From contig ONBN01000022.1 in the NCBI GenBank assembly GCA_900316115.1, positions 1-33,730 of the forward strand: 33,730 nt of DNA. Direction: 5' to 3'. Both the position numbers and the translations under genes were made by a program. The notes under the pieces were generated by a model, which was not told where the DNA came from, searched no databases, and saw only the letters and a program-made list of their open reading frames with translations. Source of the DNA: an uncultured Eubacteriales bacterium (GTDB lineage Bacteria > Bacillota > Clostridia > Lachnospirales > Lachnospiraceae). Positions 1 through 8,600 of this stretch are shown piece by piece. Within the stretch, counting starts at the first letter, position 1, and each line of letters starts with the position of its first letter.

Positions 1-65
1 TTGCTGAACCTTTGTCTGCGCTTGGCTGAAGTTTTGATTTTTTCGTAGTCAATCTGATTTTTCAT
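1..65 (-). CDS. Carbohydrate ABC transporter permease (MalG-type), N-terminal fragment
   Basis: Only the first 21 codons are inside the window, and the rest lies beyond base 1. The start is an ATG read leftwards from base 65, preceded by AGAGGA seven bases upstream. The visible residues are hydrophilic and rich in lysine and arginine (MKNQIDYEKIKTSAKRRQRF), as expected for the short cytoplasmic N-terminus before the first membrane helix of a MalG/UgpE-type permease. The gene starts two bases after the stop codon of the MalF-type permease, which implies one operon. The function is inferred from position, since sugar ABC operons usually carry two permeases; the fragment itself has no diagnostic motif. 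Confidence 0.6.
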   Translation of the reverse strand, partial: MKNQIDYEKIKTSAKRRQRFS

Positions 66-67
66 GG

Positions 68-958
68 TTATATCCTCTTTTTGCTGGAACTTACAAGCAG
101 GTTGATGCAGGTGATGGTGAGCACGATCACAAAAAGGATGATGGCTGCTGCAGAGGCATAGGAGGGATAACCGCCTCCATTGCCGTAAAGCATGTCATAA
201 ACATATCCTACAATGGTGTTCATACCGGCTGCGTTCAGGTCAGTACCAAACAAGGCGACAGCATCGCTGTATGCCTTAAAAGCACCAATAAATCCTGTGA
301 TCACCAGATAAAATACAGTTGGTGAGATCATGGGAAGGGTGATCCGCATAAAGGTACGGAATCTGGAAGTGCCATCTACCCGGGCGGCATTATAGTAGTT
401 TTTGTCTACAGAAGCCAGGGCACCTGTCAGGATCAGGATCTTAAAGGGCATAACCACCCAGATTGTGTAAAAGCACAGTACAAACATTTTTGCCCAGTAA
501 GGACCGTCAATGAAATCAATGGGACCTTTGCCGAACCAGGCAAGCATCAGATTGATCAAACCGTCTGTGTAGGCTGTTTTTTTGAAAAGGATCATAAATA
601 CAAGGCCAACTGCCAGGGTATTGGTCACATAAGGCAGGAAATAAACGGTCTGGAACAGGTTTTTCAGCGCCTTGATACTGCTTACAGCCATGGAGATCAG
701 CAGTGACAAAAGTGTGGACAAAGGCACAGTAATGATCACAAGGATAAAGGTATTTTTTACTGCCTGCAGAAAATATGTATCATGAAGCACATAGGAATAA
801 TTATACAAGCCTGTGCCGTAATAAGTCTGTGAAGCAGAATTATAGCCCTCTTCAAAGGAATAAATAAACACATCAATGAGAGGATATACCATGAATACCC
901 CAAGGAATAAAATGGCAGGCAGAAGGTACAGCCAGCCTTTGTAATTTCTTTTTTTCAT
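68..958 (-). CDS. Carbohydrate ABC transporter permease (MalF/UgpA type)
   Basis: This 296-residue integral membrane protein should form one half of the transmembrane channel of a CUT1-family sugar importer. About six hydrophobic segments are visible, starting with GWLYLLPAILFLGVFMVYPL at residues 8-27. The cytoplasmic coupling (EAA) loop lies at about residues 190-212 and reads AARVDGTSRFRTFMRITLP, the contact site for the ATPase. The length is normal for the family. The start is supported by AGGAGG eight bases upstream. The ATPase gene ends 12 bases before it and the second permease starts two bases after its stop, so the three genes form one minus-strand operon. No solute-binding protein is in view, so the substrate cannot be named. 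Family confidence is high, substrate unknown. Confidence 0.9.
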   Translation of the reverse strand: MKKRNYKGWLYLLPAILFLGVFMVYPLIDVFIYSFEEGYNSASQTYYGTGLYNYSYVLHDTYFLQAVKNTFILVIITVPLSTLLSLLISMAVSSIKALKNLFQTVYFLPYVTNTLAVGLVFMILFKKTAYTDGLINLMLAWFGKGPIDFIDGPYWAKMFVLCFYTIWVVMPFKILILTGALASVDKNYYNAARVDGTSRFRTFMRITLPMISPTVFYLVITGFIGAFKAYSDAVALFGTDLNAAGMNTIVGYVYDMLYGNGGGYPSYASAAAIILFVIVLTITCINLLVSSSKKRI

Positions 959-970
959 AGCTGCCTCCTG

Positions 971-2074
971 TTATGCAAGATCTGCAGGGATCCGAACGCC
1001 GCTTTCCCGGTCAAAGAGAAATACCTTGTTTGGTTTTAAGGCAAAACGGACAGTGGAAGAAGAAAGATCTACCTTGCTTTCGGCACTGATAATGGAGCGG
1101 ATGGCAGGATTTTCACAGGCTGGATGGGTGGATACCACGCTGATATCACGGCCCATAACTTCCACACCGGAAAGCTGACAGGAAAGAGGCCCATCATCCT
1201 GAAGGATAAAACCTTCCGGACGGATCCCAATGTACAGTTCCTGATCCGGCAGCCCCTTGGCAGAAAGAACCATCTGGTCATTCAGATAAATCCCCTCGCC
1301 CTTGCAGAAGCCTTTAAAAACATTGATCTGAGGAGTTCCAAGAAACCTGGCAACAAAAAGATTACAGGGATCATCATATACCTGCTGAGGCTTTCCTGTC
1401 TGCTGTACCAGGCCGTCCTTCATCACTACGATACAGTCGGAAATGTTCATGGCTTCTTCCTGATCATGGGTAACAAAAACAGTGGTGATCTTTGTGGCTT
1501 TCTGGATCTTACGGATCTCTTCCCTGGTCTGGAGGCGGAGACGGGCATCCAGATTGGAAAGAGGTTCATCCAGAAGAAGAACATGAGGCATTTTTACAAG
1601 CGCCCGGGCAATGGCAACTCTTTGCTGCTGGCCGCCGGAAAGCTCACCTGGCTTGCGGTCCATCAGTTCCTGGATCTGTACCAGACGGGCTGCTTCCTGT
1701 GCACGTTTTTCCATTTCCTGTTTGGAAAACTTGTTTTTACCTTTCAGATTCTGGAGTGGAAAGAGAATATTCTGCAGCACAGTAAGATGAGGGTAAAGGG
1801 CATAGTTCTGAAAAACCATGCCTACACCACGGTTTTCAGGAGGAAGATTGGTCACATCCTGATCTCCGAAAAAAATCTGTCCTTCTGTAGGTGTTTCCAG
1901 GCCGCAGATCATATTCAGGGTAGTACTTTTGCCACATCCGGAAGGGCCTAAAAGTCCGATCAGCTGTCCGTCCGGAATCTCAAAGCTGAAATGATCCACT
2001 GCAGTAACCGGAGTGTGGGAGCGGCGGGATCTGGAGGGAAAGGTTTTGGTAATGTTTTTTAAGATGATTTTCAT
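971..2074 (-). CDS. Sugar ABC transporter ATP-binding protein (MsmK/UgpC/MalK type)
   Basis: This 367-residue protein powers a sugar importer at the inner face of the membrane. It has Walker A (GPSGCGKST, about residues 42-50), a Q-loop (VFQNYALYPH), the ABC signature LSGGQQQRVAIARAL, Walker B (VLLLDEPLSNLD) and the switch histidine in FVTHDQEEA. A C-terminal TOBE-like regulatory region follows (about 245-367). An in-frame ATG 57 bases further upstream exists, but I chose base 2074 because AGGAGAG stands 10 bases before it and the protein then begins MKIILKNITK, the usual start of the family. It leads the operon with the permease(s). MsmK-type ATPases are often shared by several sugar transporters (family knowledge), so its partners may not be limited to the genes seen here. 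Confidence 0.93.
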   Translation of the reverse strand: MKIILKNITKTFPSRSRRSHTPVTAVDHFSFEIPDGQLIGLLGPSGCGKSTTLNMICGLETPTEGQIFFGDQDVTNLPPENRGVGMVFQNYALYPHLTVLQNILFPLQNLKGKNKFSKQEMEKRAQEAARLVQIQELMDRKPGELSGGQQQRVAIARALVKMPHVLLLDEPLSNLDARLRLQTREEIRKIQKATKITTVFVTHDQEEAMNISDCIVVMKDGLVQQTGKPQQVYDDPCNLFVARFLGTPQINVFKGFCKGEGIYLNDQMVLSAKGLPDQELYIGIRPEGFILQDDGPLSCQLSGVEVMGRDISVVSTHPACENPAIRSIISAESKVDLSSSTVRFALKPNKVFLFDRESGVRIPADLA

Positions 2075-2147
2075 ATGGGGAACTCTCCTGTAGAAAAATG
2101 TATGTAACTGTCCGGAAAATACTGCTAACATGTCAAACAGCTACAAA

Positions 2148-2192
2148 TATGAAAAGAAAGGGAAGGTTGTGTACATACAACATTCCCTCTTT
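2148..2192. terminator. Bidirectional intrinsic terminator
   Basis: The arms GGGAAGGTTGT (2160-2170) and ACAACATTCCC (2177-2187) pair over 11 positions with one mismatch and a six-base loop. A T-rich run follows on the plus strand (CTCTTTTT) and on the minus strand (TTTCTTTTC). On the minus strand it separates the flavodoxin-family gene from the sugar ABC operon, so the ABC operon probably has its own promoter between about 2075 and 2150. I could not identify that promoter with confidence. Confidence 0.75.
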
Positions 2193-2235
2193 TTAATACT
2201 TGGTATATGGATCCAAACCTGTCTGCCAGGCCATA

Positions 2236-2802
2236 TTACCGGATAAAGTTGGTCATTACCTTCTTTTCGGCTTCCGGATGGTGGATCCCTGCTTTTTTGC
2301 CGGCTTCAATACAGTTTAAAAGCCAGGTCATATTCTGCCCCAGATTACGCATGATCTGAAGTCCTTCTGCATCCTGACGTACTTCATCAGGGGTATTGCC
2401 ATGAACCATAGGCCAGTAATTGGAAGAAACAATGGGCATCTGGTGATAGGAGAAATATTTCAGCAGTACGTCCAAAGTAGCGGTAGTACCGGCTCTTCTT
2501 GCAGAAGCAACTGCTGCAGCAGGTTTGAACAGAAGATCCTTGCCTGCAAGGGAACAAAGTTTATCCATAAACTGGATGATCTGTCCGCTTGGGGAAGCCC
2601 AGTATACAGGGGAACCAACTACAAGTCCGTCAGATTCTTTTAATTTCTGGGCAGCAGCTTTTACGTTTTCCTGGGAAGGATCTCCTGCCTGGAAAATCTC
2701 TGTCTCAATGCCGTTTGCATTTAAAACACCTGCGATTTCACAAAGTGCAGTGTAAGTACAGCCTTCTTTTCTTGGGCTTCCATTTAAAAGTAAAACTTTC
2801 AT
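2236..2802 (-). CDS. Flavodoxin-fold NAD(P)H-dependent FMN reductase / iron-sulfur flavoprotein family
   Basis: This 188-residue soluble protein has the flavodoxin-like fold used by NADPH-dependent FMN reductases. The N-terminal strand and FMN-phosphate loop read LLLNGSPRKEGCTYTAL (residues 4-20). A second flavin-contacting segment reads GSPVYWASPSGQ (about 63-74), followed by FMDK. I do not see the full compact CX2CX2CX4-7C cluster motif of classic iron-sulfur flavoproteins, so a plain FMN-dependent oxidoreductase is more likely. The start at 2802 is supported by AGAAAGGATG upstream. It lies 61 bases after the small membrane protein gene and may be read from the same promoter at 3420-3448. 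The substrate is unknown. Confidence 0.85.
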   Translation of the reverse strand: MKVLLLNGSPRKEGCTYTALCEIAGVLNANGIETEIFQAGDPSQENVKAAAQKLKESDGLVVGSPVYWASPSGQIIQFMDKLCSLAGKDLLFKPAAAVASARRAGTTATLDVLLKYFSYHQMPIVSSNYWPMVHGNTPDEVRQDAEGLQIMRNLGQNMTWLLNCIEAGKKAGIHHPEAEKKVMTNFIR

Positions 2803-2863
2803 ATGTGATACATCCTTTCTTATAATAATGCGTATGCTTTAATATATTATAATAATGTTGCTT

Positions 2864-3340
2864 TTAGCTGAAAATAGCACCTGCAGCGCCAAAAAGACCT
2901 GCACTGGCAGCACCCATGATCACACTTGCGATCAGCACACCCAGCATAACTGCCAAAACACTGGATTTGAAATCCATATCCAGAAGACTGGCTGCAAGGG
3001 TACCGGTCCAAGCACCTGTACCAGGAAGGGGGATGCCTACGAAAAGCATAAGTGCGATGAAAAGTCCTTTACCGGCTTTGGCCTGAAGCTTTTTGCCGCC
3101 CTTTTCACCTTTTTCAAGGCAGAAGGTGAAAAACTTACCGATGACCGGCTTGTCCTTTCCCCACACCAGAACCTTACGGGCAAAAAGATAAATAAAAGGC
3201 ACAGGAAGCATATTCCCGATAATTGCAATAATGTAAGAAGGTACAAGGGGAAGGCCAAATCCAACAGCATAAGGAATGGCTCCTCTAAGCTCGATCAGCG
3301 GAAGCATGGAAATCAGAAACACAATAAGATAATTTTTCAT
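2864..3340 (-). CDS. Small multidrug export-type membrane protein (PF06695/COG2426 family)
   Basis: This 158-residue protein has about four hydrophobic stretches. It carries the two motifs I associate with the family: an early ELRGAIP (residues 17-23) and a mid-protein GIPLPGTGAWTG (about 101-112), both likely re-entrant or intramembrane, followed by a glycine/alanine-rich C-terminal helix. The motifs resemble those of DedA/VTT-type membrane proteins. The 'multidrug export' name is historical and transport activity is not established here. The ATG at 3340 follows AAGGAG by seven bases. Expression is probably driven by the strong promoter at 3420-3448. A TetR-family gene lies directly upstream on the same strand, but no evidence ties it to this gene. 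Confidence 0.8.
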   Translation of the reverse strand: MKNYLIVFLISMLPLIELRGAIPYAVGFGLPLVPSYIIAIIGNMLPVPFIYLFARKVLVWGKDKPVIGKFFTFCLEKGEKGGKKLQAKAGKGLFIALMLFVGIPLPGTGAWTGTLAASLLDMDFKSSVLAVMLGVLIASVIMGAASAGLFGAAGAIFS

Positions 3341-3419
3341 GGAAATCTCCTTTTCATAATATTTTCTGCCTGAGATCTACGTAGGCAGCAGTCTTTTCCT
3401 GTGTGATTATCTGTCCGCT

Positions 3420-3448
3420 ATTATACGCCAGGCACAGTGATTTTTCAA
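3420..3448 (-). promoter_or_regulatory. Near-consensus sigma-A promoter
   Basis: Read leftwards, TTGAAA (3448-3443) is followed by exactly 17 bases and TATAAT (3425-3420). It lies between the TetR-family gene and the small membrane export gene, giving a leader of roughly 70 bases. That leader holds a small inverted repeat, CTGCCT/AGGCAG, with an 11-base loop, of unknown meaning. Confidence 0.8.
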
Positions 3449-3471
3449 GTGAAAAGGGGCAGGAGGGAGCG

Positions 3472-4008
3472 TTATGCATCAGTAAAAACAAGACGCAGTG
3501 CCTGGGCCATTTCCTGGGGGGATTCTTTGGCGCCGCCTAAGGACCAGTGGATGTAGGAATTATACAGCGCTCCGCTGAATGCATGAAGCCTGTAAATATG
3601 ATCCAGGCTGTCCTCATCCTTTTTCCAGCGGTACATCACATAATTATCAATGGCATTCAGGAAAAAATGACCGTATCCGCATTTGAAAAGATTGTCCAGG
3701 AATTCCTGGTGCTTTTTTACATAAGTAAAATAGTGGGTCAGATTGGAGATATCGTAGTAGTTCCCTGTAATAGGAAGGCTTTGGATATCTTTGTCATAGA
3801 AGATCAGTGCATCTTCCAGGTAGGCTTCAAAAATATCTTCTTTGGAAGAGTAATTCCGGTAATAAGTCATTCTGGAAACACCGGCTTTTTTTGTAAGTTC
3901 GGAAACCGTGATGGAAGAAAAAGGTTTTTCTTTTAAAAGCTGACTTAGGGCGTCTGCGATACATGCCCGGGCCAGCAGGTTGGAAGGATTCTTCTTATGG
4001 GTGTTCAT
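3472..4008 (-). CDS. TetR/AcrR-family transcriptional regulator
   Basis: This 178-residue protein has an N-terminal TetR helix-turn-helix at about residues 8-55. It includes SSITVSELTKKAGVSRMTYYRNYSSK, shown here as its overlapping parts SSITVSELTKKAG and VSRMTYYRNY, the characteristic recognition helix. The C-terminal ligand/dimer domain (about 60-178) resembles the TetR_C type found in DhaS-like regulators and has no recognisable ligand. An ATG eight codons upstream is possible, but base 4008 is chosen because AAGGAG lies about 10 bases before it. The region upstream, shared with the divergent DegV gene, contains three TGTYACA copies that could be its own operator. The ligand and targets are unknown. 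Confidence 0.88.
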   Translation of the reverse strand: MNTHKKNPSNLLARACIADALSQLLKEKPFSSITVSELTKKAGVSRMTYYRNYSSKEDIFEAYLEDALIFYDKDIQSLPITGNYYDISNLTHYFTYVKKHQEFLDNLFKCGYGHFFLNAIDNYVMYRWKKDEDSLDHIYRLHAFSGALYNSYIHWSLGGAKESPQEMAQALRLVFTDA

Positions 4009-4026
4009 GAACAAATCTCCTTGCTT

Positions 4027-4085
4027 TGTCACAGTTTGAAAAAAAGAATTGAATCTTTATTTGGAAAGTGTTACAATCTGTCACA
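4027..4085. promoter_or_regulatory. Candidate operator: three TGTYACA repeats before the TetR gene
   Basis: TGTCACA occurs at 4027-4033, TGTTACA at 4069-4075 and TGTCACA at 4079-4085. The last two are spaced exactly 10 bases apart, one helical turn, and the first is 42 bases away, four turns. All lie in the divergent region between the TetR-family gene and the DegV gene. Binding by the adjacent regulator is inference. Confidence 0.4.
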
Positions 4086-4216
4086 TATGATTATTTCTGA
4101 TTATATCGGAAGCAGGAAATAATGCAAGAGTAAATTGACGGAAATATTGGATCAGGCATTTGCAGAAACAACTGTAAAATATAAATAATAAGAAGTTTTG
4201 GAAGGGAGCCCAAGGT

Positions 4217-5095
4217 ATGAAGACTGCCGTAATGACAGACAGTAACAGCGGTATCAGTAAAGAAGAAGCAGACAGGCTGGGGATATTTTTACTTCCCATG
4301 CCAGTGATCATTGACGAAGAGATATATTATGAAGGGATCAATCTGGATCAGCAGTTTTTTTATGAAAGTCTCACAGGAGGCCACGATGTATCCACATCCC
4401 AGCCCTCTCCGGGAGATGTGATGGATATGTGGCAGCAGATCCTGGCGCAGGGATATGATCAGATTATCCATATTCCCATGTCCAGTGGATTAAGCAGTTC
4501 CTGTGCTACCGCTATCGGACTTGCAGAGGATTTTCAGGGCAAGGTGGAGGTGGCAGATAATCACCGTATTTCTGTTACCTTACGTATTTCTGTAATGGAA
4601 GCTTTGCATATGGCAAAAGAGGGTAAGTCAGCCAAGGAGATCAAGGATGAGCTGGAAAAAAGAGCTTATGATTCCAGTATTTTTATTGCAGTGGATGACC
4701 TGAAATATCTGAAAAAGGGAGGCAGGGTTACACCTGCGGCAGCAGCCCTTGGTACAGTATTTAATATTAAGCCTGTGCTTACCATCCAGGGAGAGAAACT
4801 GGATGCCTTTGCCAAGACACGAGGCATGAAAAAAGCTAAGGCTATTATGCTGAAAGCCCTGAAAGAGGATCTGGAAAAGCGTTTTCCTGGCATTGATTCC
4901 AAATATGTAAGAGTCGGGGCGGCAGGGGCAGGCCTTAGTCCGGAAGAGTCCGGCCAGTGGCAGGCAATGCTTCAGGAGGTATTCCCGGATGTAAAGGTTT
5001 ATTACGATCACCTGTCCTTTAGTGTAGGCAGTCACACAGGCCCGGGAGCATACGGGATGGGCTTTAGTATTGTACAGGATTCGTCTATTGGATAA
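4217..5095 (+). CDS. DegV-family fatty-acid-binding protein (FakB-like)
   Basis: This 292-residue cytosolic protein belongs to the DegV family. Members bind a fatty acid and, as FakB, present it to the kinase FakA for phosphorylation and entry into phospholipid synthesis. Visible hallmarks are the start MKTAVMTDSNSGIS, the TSQPSPGDV motif near residues 58-66, the serine-rich lipid-carboxylate loop IPMSSGLSSSCATA near 84-97, and the KKGGRV loop near 160. The length is typical. GGGAGCCCAAGGT precedes the ATG. A weak promoter may be TTGCAG at 4160-4165 with TAAATA at 4182-4187, 16 bases apart. FakA is not in the window. DegV proteins are usually multi-copy, so the specific ligand is unknown. Confidence 0.93.
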   Translation: MKTAVMTDSNSGISKEEADRLGIFLLPMPVIIDEEIYYEGINLDQQFFYESLTGGHDVSTSQPSPGDVMDMWQQILAQGYDQIIHIPMSSGLSSSCATAIGLAEDFQGKVEVADNHRISVTLRISVMEALHMAKEGKSAKEIKDELEKRAYDSSIFIAVDDLKYLKKGGRVTPAAAALGTVFNIKPVLTIQGEKLDAFAKTRGMKKAKAIMLKALKEDLEKRFPGIDSKYVRVGAAGAGLSPEESGQWQAMLQEVFPDVKVYYDHLSFSVGSHTGPGAYGMGFSIVQDSSIG

Positions 5096-5163
5096 AGATC
5101 GTGTATTTAGTTGTTTATCAAGAGAATAGTGGTAAATAGTATATATAAAATTCAATAAATGAC

Positions 5164-5191
5164 TTGATTTTTGCTTGAAAATTGCTATCAT
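5164..5191 (+). promoter_or_regulatory. Promoter of the cobalamin riboswitch transcript
   Basis: TTGATT (5164-5169) is followed by 16 bases and TATCAT (5186-5191). Transcription would start around 5198, just before the first conserved bases of the cobalamin aptamer, which fits well. Confidence 0.6.
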
Positions 5192-5199
5192 ATGAGATG

Positions 5200-5385
5200 A
5201 ATATATATGTTTTCAGTGCCTACGCAGATTTTCTGTGAAGGGTAAAAGGGAATCAGGTGAAAATCCTGAGCGATCCGGTCACTGTAAGCAAGGAGCAATG
5301 CCAGTAATGCCATTGGACTTAAGGTCTGAGAAGGCGGCAAAGCGATGAACTGCAAGCCAGGAAACCTGCTGGAAATATCTGATGA
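5200..5385 (+). promoter_or_regulatory. Cobalamin (B12) riboswitch aptamer
   Basis: The conserved cobalamin aptamer elements appear in order. A GTGCC entry is at 5216-5220. GGGAATCAGGTGAAAATCC, a perfect match to the family core, is at about 5249-5267 and is followed by TGAGC. GGTCACTGTAAG is at about 5277-5288. A variable arm follows, then GGCGGCAAAGCGATGAAC at about 5333-5350, and the 3' core AAGCCAGGAAACCTGCTGG at about 5354-5372. Riboswitches of this class bind adenosylcobalamin or related corrinoids and normally switch off downstream genes when B12 is plentiful. The target here is the large secreted protein at 5656, with a terminator between. No other gene lies between aptamer and target. 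Confidence 0.95.
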
Positions 5386-5459
5386 AAAGCTTCCGATGAA
5401 AGCACTTTCATTCAAATAATCAGATCAAAAGTGGCGGAGTGTTTTTATACTCGGACACT

Positions 5460-5504
5460 GGTATTTTTGTGCTGTAAACAAATCCCCGTTGCAGCCTGAA
5501 TACC
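5460..5504 (+). other. Structured hairpin between aptamer and terminator
   Basis: GGTATT (5460-5465) pairs with AATACC (5499-5504). Inside this, GCTGTAAAC pairs with GTTGCAGC with one bulged A around an AAATCCCC loop. Together they make a two-step hairpin of about 45 bases in the leader. It probably belongs to the riboswitch expression platform, but its alternative pairing partner was not identified. Confidence 0.45.
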
Positions 5505-5529
5505 AAAGAGAACGATTAAGGATTGAAGG

Positions 5530-5566
5530 AAGTCTGTTTTCCAAGGAAAGCAGGCTTTTTTATTTT
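5530..5566 (+). terminator. Riboswitch-controlled intrinsic terminator
   Basis: GTCTGTTTTC (5532-5541) pairs with GAAAGCAGGC (5546-5555) over 10 base pairs, with a CAAG loop and flanking AA/TT pairing. The run TTTTTTATTTT follows. It sits 150 bases after the aptamer and 90 bases before the start codon, the expected place for transcriptional control by the upstream cobalamin riboswitch. Confidence 0.88.
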
Positions 5567-5655
5567 GCAGAAAATTACTACGTAATATTCCGGCAAAAAT
5601 GCGTTCAAAGCACAGAAACGTGTATATTTCATAACATTCAAAGGAGGAAGTAGCA

Positions 5656-8600
5656 ATGAGGAAAAAGTCAAATGCGTTTCTGGCACTTTTGCTGACAGGA
5701 GCAATGACCGTAACATCTGTATCTCCTGCTTTTGCTGCTGAAGAATTTTCAGCAGATGCAGATGTACAGGCTGCCTGGGATGTGACTGAGGATGAGCCGG
5801 CCGCTGAAGCATCCGATGTGCAGGATGTGGAGGAATTTGGAGAGGCCGGGGATGTAGAAGATGTATTTACCAGCGGCGAGGAAGTTTCTGACTCAGATAC
5901 AGTGGATGAGTCTGTGGAACTGACTGATGGGGATACAGAGGAATACGTAGAGGATGATCTTCTTCTGGCAGACAGCTCTGAAGAAAAATATCAGGACGGA
6001 ACTTATACACCAGAGTCCTTTACATTCCAGGGAGGATCAGGAAAAGCAACGATTACCTGCCCGAAAGTAACCGTTACAAGAGGAAAGGCAACAGGAACTA
6101 TCGTATTTTCCAGCAGCAGCTATACAAAGCTGGTTGTAGATGGTGATGAATACCTGCCGATCACAGGTACAGAATATACAGGCTCTGTTTTTGAGGTTCC
6201 GGTAGTTCTTAACCAGGATATGCAGATCACAGGAACAACAGTAGCAATGACAGCTGCTCATGATATTACCTATACTATCCATATTAAGCTGGATATTCCT
6301 ATGGTAACACCTGCTCCGGACAGACTGGAGGATGGTACATATGAAGCTGCTGTAAAAGCAGACAGCGGATTTCCGGCAGAAGCCTGCACACTGCTTGTAA
6401 AGGACGGAGAGATCGATGCAGTTGTCACATTGAAAAACGGGGATTATGACAGACTGTACGTAGGGGATGCTCTGGATGCAGTGAATGAAAAGGATGATAA
6501 GCTGATCGCTTACAGACCGTCCGATGATGGTTCAAAGCATATCTTCTGGCCTTTGGCTGTGGATAAGCTGGATACCCTGTTCCAGGTAGCCGCTCGCAAA
6601 ACAGACAAGACCTGGACAGACCATTATGTGAAGATCCTTTCTTCCTCTGTAACAAAGGTGAGTGATGAAGTTCTGGCACCGGATCAGGCAGCAGAGGCAG
6701 CAAAATTCCTTTACAGGAATTATGTGGATGATGTGATCTCAACCACAAATGGTGTTACAAAAGATGGAAGCTCCTATAATGTGGCATATTATAACAGCTA
6801 TAAAAGTACTGTTTCCAGCATCATCCTGAAACGGCCAGATGTGAAAACATATAAAAGCGGATGGTTCTTCTCAGACTGGGGTATTTTCAAGTCTACTGTA
6901 AAACAGGAACCTGCAACAATTTTGACGAGGGGTTATGCTCTGGATATGACAAAGAGAACCCAGGAGCAGCAGGTAACTGCCACGTTGAAGCTGTATGATC
7001 CATCTGTAGAGGATGTAGCCATTAACGATGACAGTGCACAGGCTCTGGCTGAGTATACCTATAATTTGGTGCTTGCAGCAAAGCCGGATACCTGCCAGGT
7101 AACTTTCCGTGCAGTAAACAGCAAGACAGGTGAAGTCATCCCGGATGCACAGATCACAGTAAAAGACAATACTACAAAAGAAGATGTGACAGGTACTGAC
7201 GGAAGTTATGAGCTGAAAGCCGGACAGAAATATACTGTACAGGCACAGTGCGATGGCTATATTGCAGTCGGTACAAAAGGAGTTAAAACTGCATCAGCTA
7301 CCTTTACAGCAGCTTTTGATGAAACCTATGATCTTTCCCTGACTGCAGATGCAGACAGCAAACATAAGGTCACATTTAAGGTGGTTGATGCAGATGGTAA
7401 TGTAGTACCGGATGCAGTGCTTACTGTAACAGGGGAAACTCCGGCAGAGGATGGAAGCTATACATTATGGGATAACTGCACATATTTCTATGGTGTAACT
7501 GCTGAAGGCTATCAGGTAGTAAAATCTAAAATTATCAAACCGTTAGAAGACCAGGAGGTTCTTGTAACCCTTACAGCACTGAAGAACTATCAGGCTACCA
7601 TTAAGGTTCGTGCAAAATCCGGACATCTGGCAGTTGTAAATCCAAAGGTTGTTTCTGTTACCTATAAGAAAAACGGAGAGACGCTTACACTTGATCCATC
7701 TGAGGATGGTACATATCCAATGGTAGAAACTGTAGCATATACTTATACTTATGATGCAGATAACTACCAGAGTGCATCTGCCACATGGACTGCAACCGGA
7801 ACAGAAGGACCGGTTGAACTGGAAGGTGTATTAAGCAATGAAACTATGAAAGCCCTTCTTGAGGATGCCATTGCAACTGCAAAAACACTTTATGAAGAAA
7901 TGACAGAAGGTGATGGAGCAGGACAGTGGGAAGCAGGAAGCAAAGAAACCTTAGATGCAGCTATCAAAGCAGCAGAAGAGGTTTATGCAAATGAAGAGGC
8001 AACAGATACTGAATATAAAACAGCAAAGGATACACTTCTGTCTGCTGTTTCCAGTGTGAGCCAGAAAGAAAATGCAGAGAGCATAAATATTACAGTCATC
8101 GTAAACAAAGCACCAGGGGAAGCGCCTGTAAAAATGTCCATGAAGGTGACAGCAGAGGATGCTCAGTCCGTTACCCTTCCATCCAACAGAAAAGACAATT
8201 ACTCTAAGGAGAGTGACCTGGGAAAACGTGCGACAGTGATCGATGCACTGGTAGATCTGCACAAGGAACTGTTTGGAGAAGACTATCTTGCAAATCCTGT
8301 CAACTATCTGATGTGTGGTTTGAAAGGTGCAGGAACCGGATATCTTCTTGGACAGAAGAGCTTTAATAACTTTGTTGGATTCCGTGTAAACGGAAAATAT
8401 GTGGCAAACGATCCAAGAATGTGCAGACTGAAAGACGGGGATGTACTTTCCGTATTTTCTGCAACAGCAAAAGCAAATCCTGCATATCTGCAGTTTGAGC
8501 AGCAGGAGATTACGGCAAACCAGAATGAGGAATTTACCCTGACTCTTACAGCTGACTCCTATTACATGGATTCCGATATCGGCAGAACAGTAGGTAAGAA

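Noticed and set aside
1124-1951. Plus-strand open frame of 275 codons across the sugar ABC ATPase gene
   Set aside because: The opposite strand encodes all ATPase motifs. The plus-strand product has no recognisable features and no ribosome site.
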